Below are positions 63,601 through 64,000 of a stretch of DNA of 64,000 nt, piece after piece. The notes below the pieces were generated by a model. That model was not told the DNA's origin, ran no database searches, and saw nothing but the letters and a program-made list of their open reading frames with translations. Position 1 is the stretch's first letter, and each line of letters begins with the position of its first letter. The DNA lies in contig RMBW01000112.1 in NCBI GenBank assembly GCA_004009845.1, positions 29,944-93,943 of the forward strand. Direction: 5' to 3'. The stretch comes from Davidsoniella eucalypti. Lineage: Eukaryota; Ascomycota; Sordariomycetes; Microascales; Ceratocystidaceae. Made by a program: the position numbers and the translations under genes.

Positions 63601-64000
63601 TCGGCAAGAGACGGCGTTGAGATTGCGTTGAGACTGGCCTTGCTTAGTTACAAGTCAGCAAAAAGAAACGATTGAACAATGTGATATTATACATATAGAT
63701 GATACCGAATGGAAAAAGGGAAAAGAGGGATGAGAAAAAGCAAGAACGATCCAAGTTAGCCGAAGTTTAATGTAGCTAGCTAGTGTGTATAGATACAGAT
63801 ATGACCATATCAATTTGTATGTACGCTCATCTCATGCAGCTTCCTGTGGCATTCCTGCCTGTATTTCGAAGTCCAAAAGGGCAATGCCTGTATAGGAATA
63901 AAATAGAAGAGCCTGCAGCAGTCAGCATGGAGATCCCACCCTTTTTGATCAACTGTAAATGCCATTTCGACCACTTATTACTTGCTAAATCTCGTTTCTA
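60661..64000. other. non-coding stretch, right edge
   Basis: No gene, RNA gene or mobile element is recognised. The sequence is AT-rich with frequent stops in every frame. Frames near 61483-61744 and 63288-63557 are short and match no family I know. A gene whose body lies beyond the window could begin or end near 64000, but nothing here shows it. Confidence 0.5.

Overview
This window looks like nuclear DNA of a filamentous ascomycete (Pezizomycotina). The genes are eukaryotic. They carry short 52-71 bp introns with GT...AG ends and fungal branch sites such as CTAAC or TTAAC, and their start codons sit in CACCATG/CACAATG-type contexts. The proteins match fungal families. I cannot name the species from the sequence alone. 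There is no rRNA, CRISPR array, convincing tRNA or transposon-encoded protein.

Only four protein genes can be supported. At the left, on the minus strand, is a homeobox transcription factor (7345-9249, two exons, 611 aa). At the right is a compact block. A HAD-family sugar/glycerol phosphatase lies on the minus strand (53800-54623, three exons, 234 aa). The ribosome-assembly GTPase Nug1/Grn1 lies on the plus strand (55156-56864, two exons, 545 aa). The exosome nuclease Dis3/Rrp44 lies on the minus strand (57283-60299, two exons, 983 aa). The phosphatase and NUG1 are divergent and share a 532-bp upstream region. NUG1 and DIS3 are convergent. Nug1 and Dis3 both act in making the large ribosomal subunit; the phosphatase belongs to sugar or glycerol metabolism.

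The rest is non-coding as far as I can read: about 7.3 kb downstream of the homeobox gene, about 44.5 kb upstream of it (9250-53799), and 3.7 kb beyond DIS3. The 44.5-kb stretch is the main oddity. It has no ORF that looks like a real protein and no transposon reading frame. By eye it does not look like RIP-destroyed sequence. Its first part, next to the homeobox gene, is pyrimidine-rich on the gene's sense strand and looks like a long promoter and leader.

Inside the gene-poor stretch is one clear sign of retroposition. A 52-bp insert (18044-18095) ends in a poly(A)/poly(T) tail and is framed by a perfect 14-bp target-site duplication. A related copy lies in opposite orientation at 22165-22209, framed by its own 10-bp direct repeats. 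Several hairpins, palindromes and microsatellites are also recorded.
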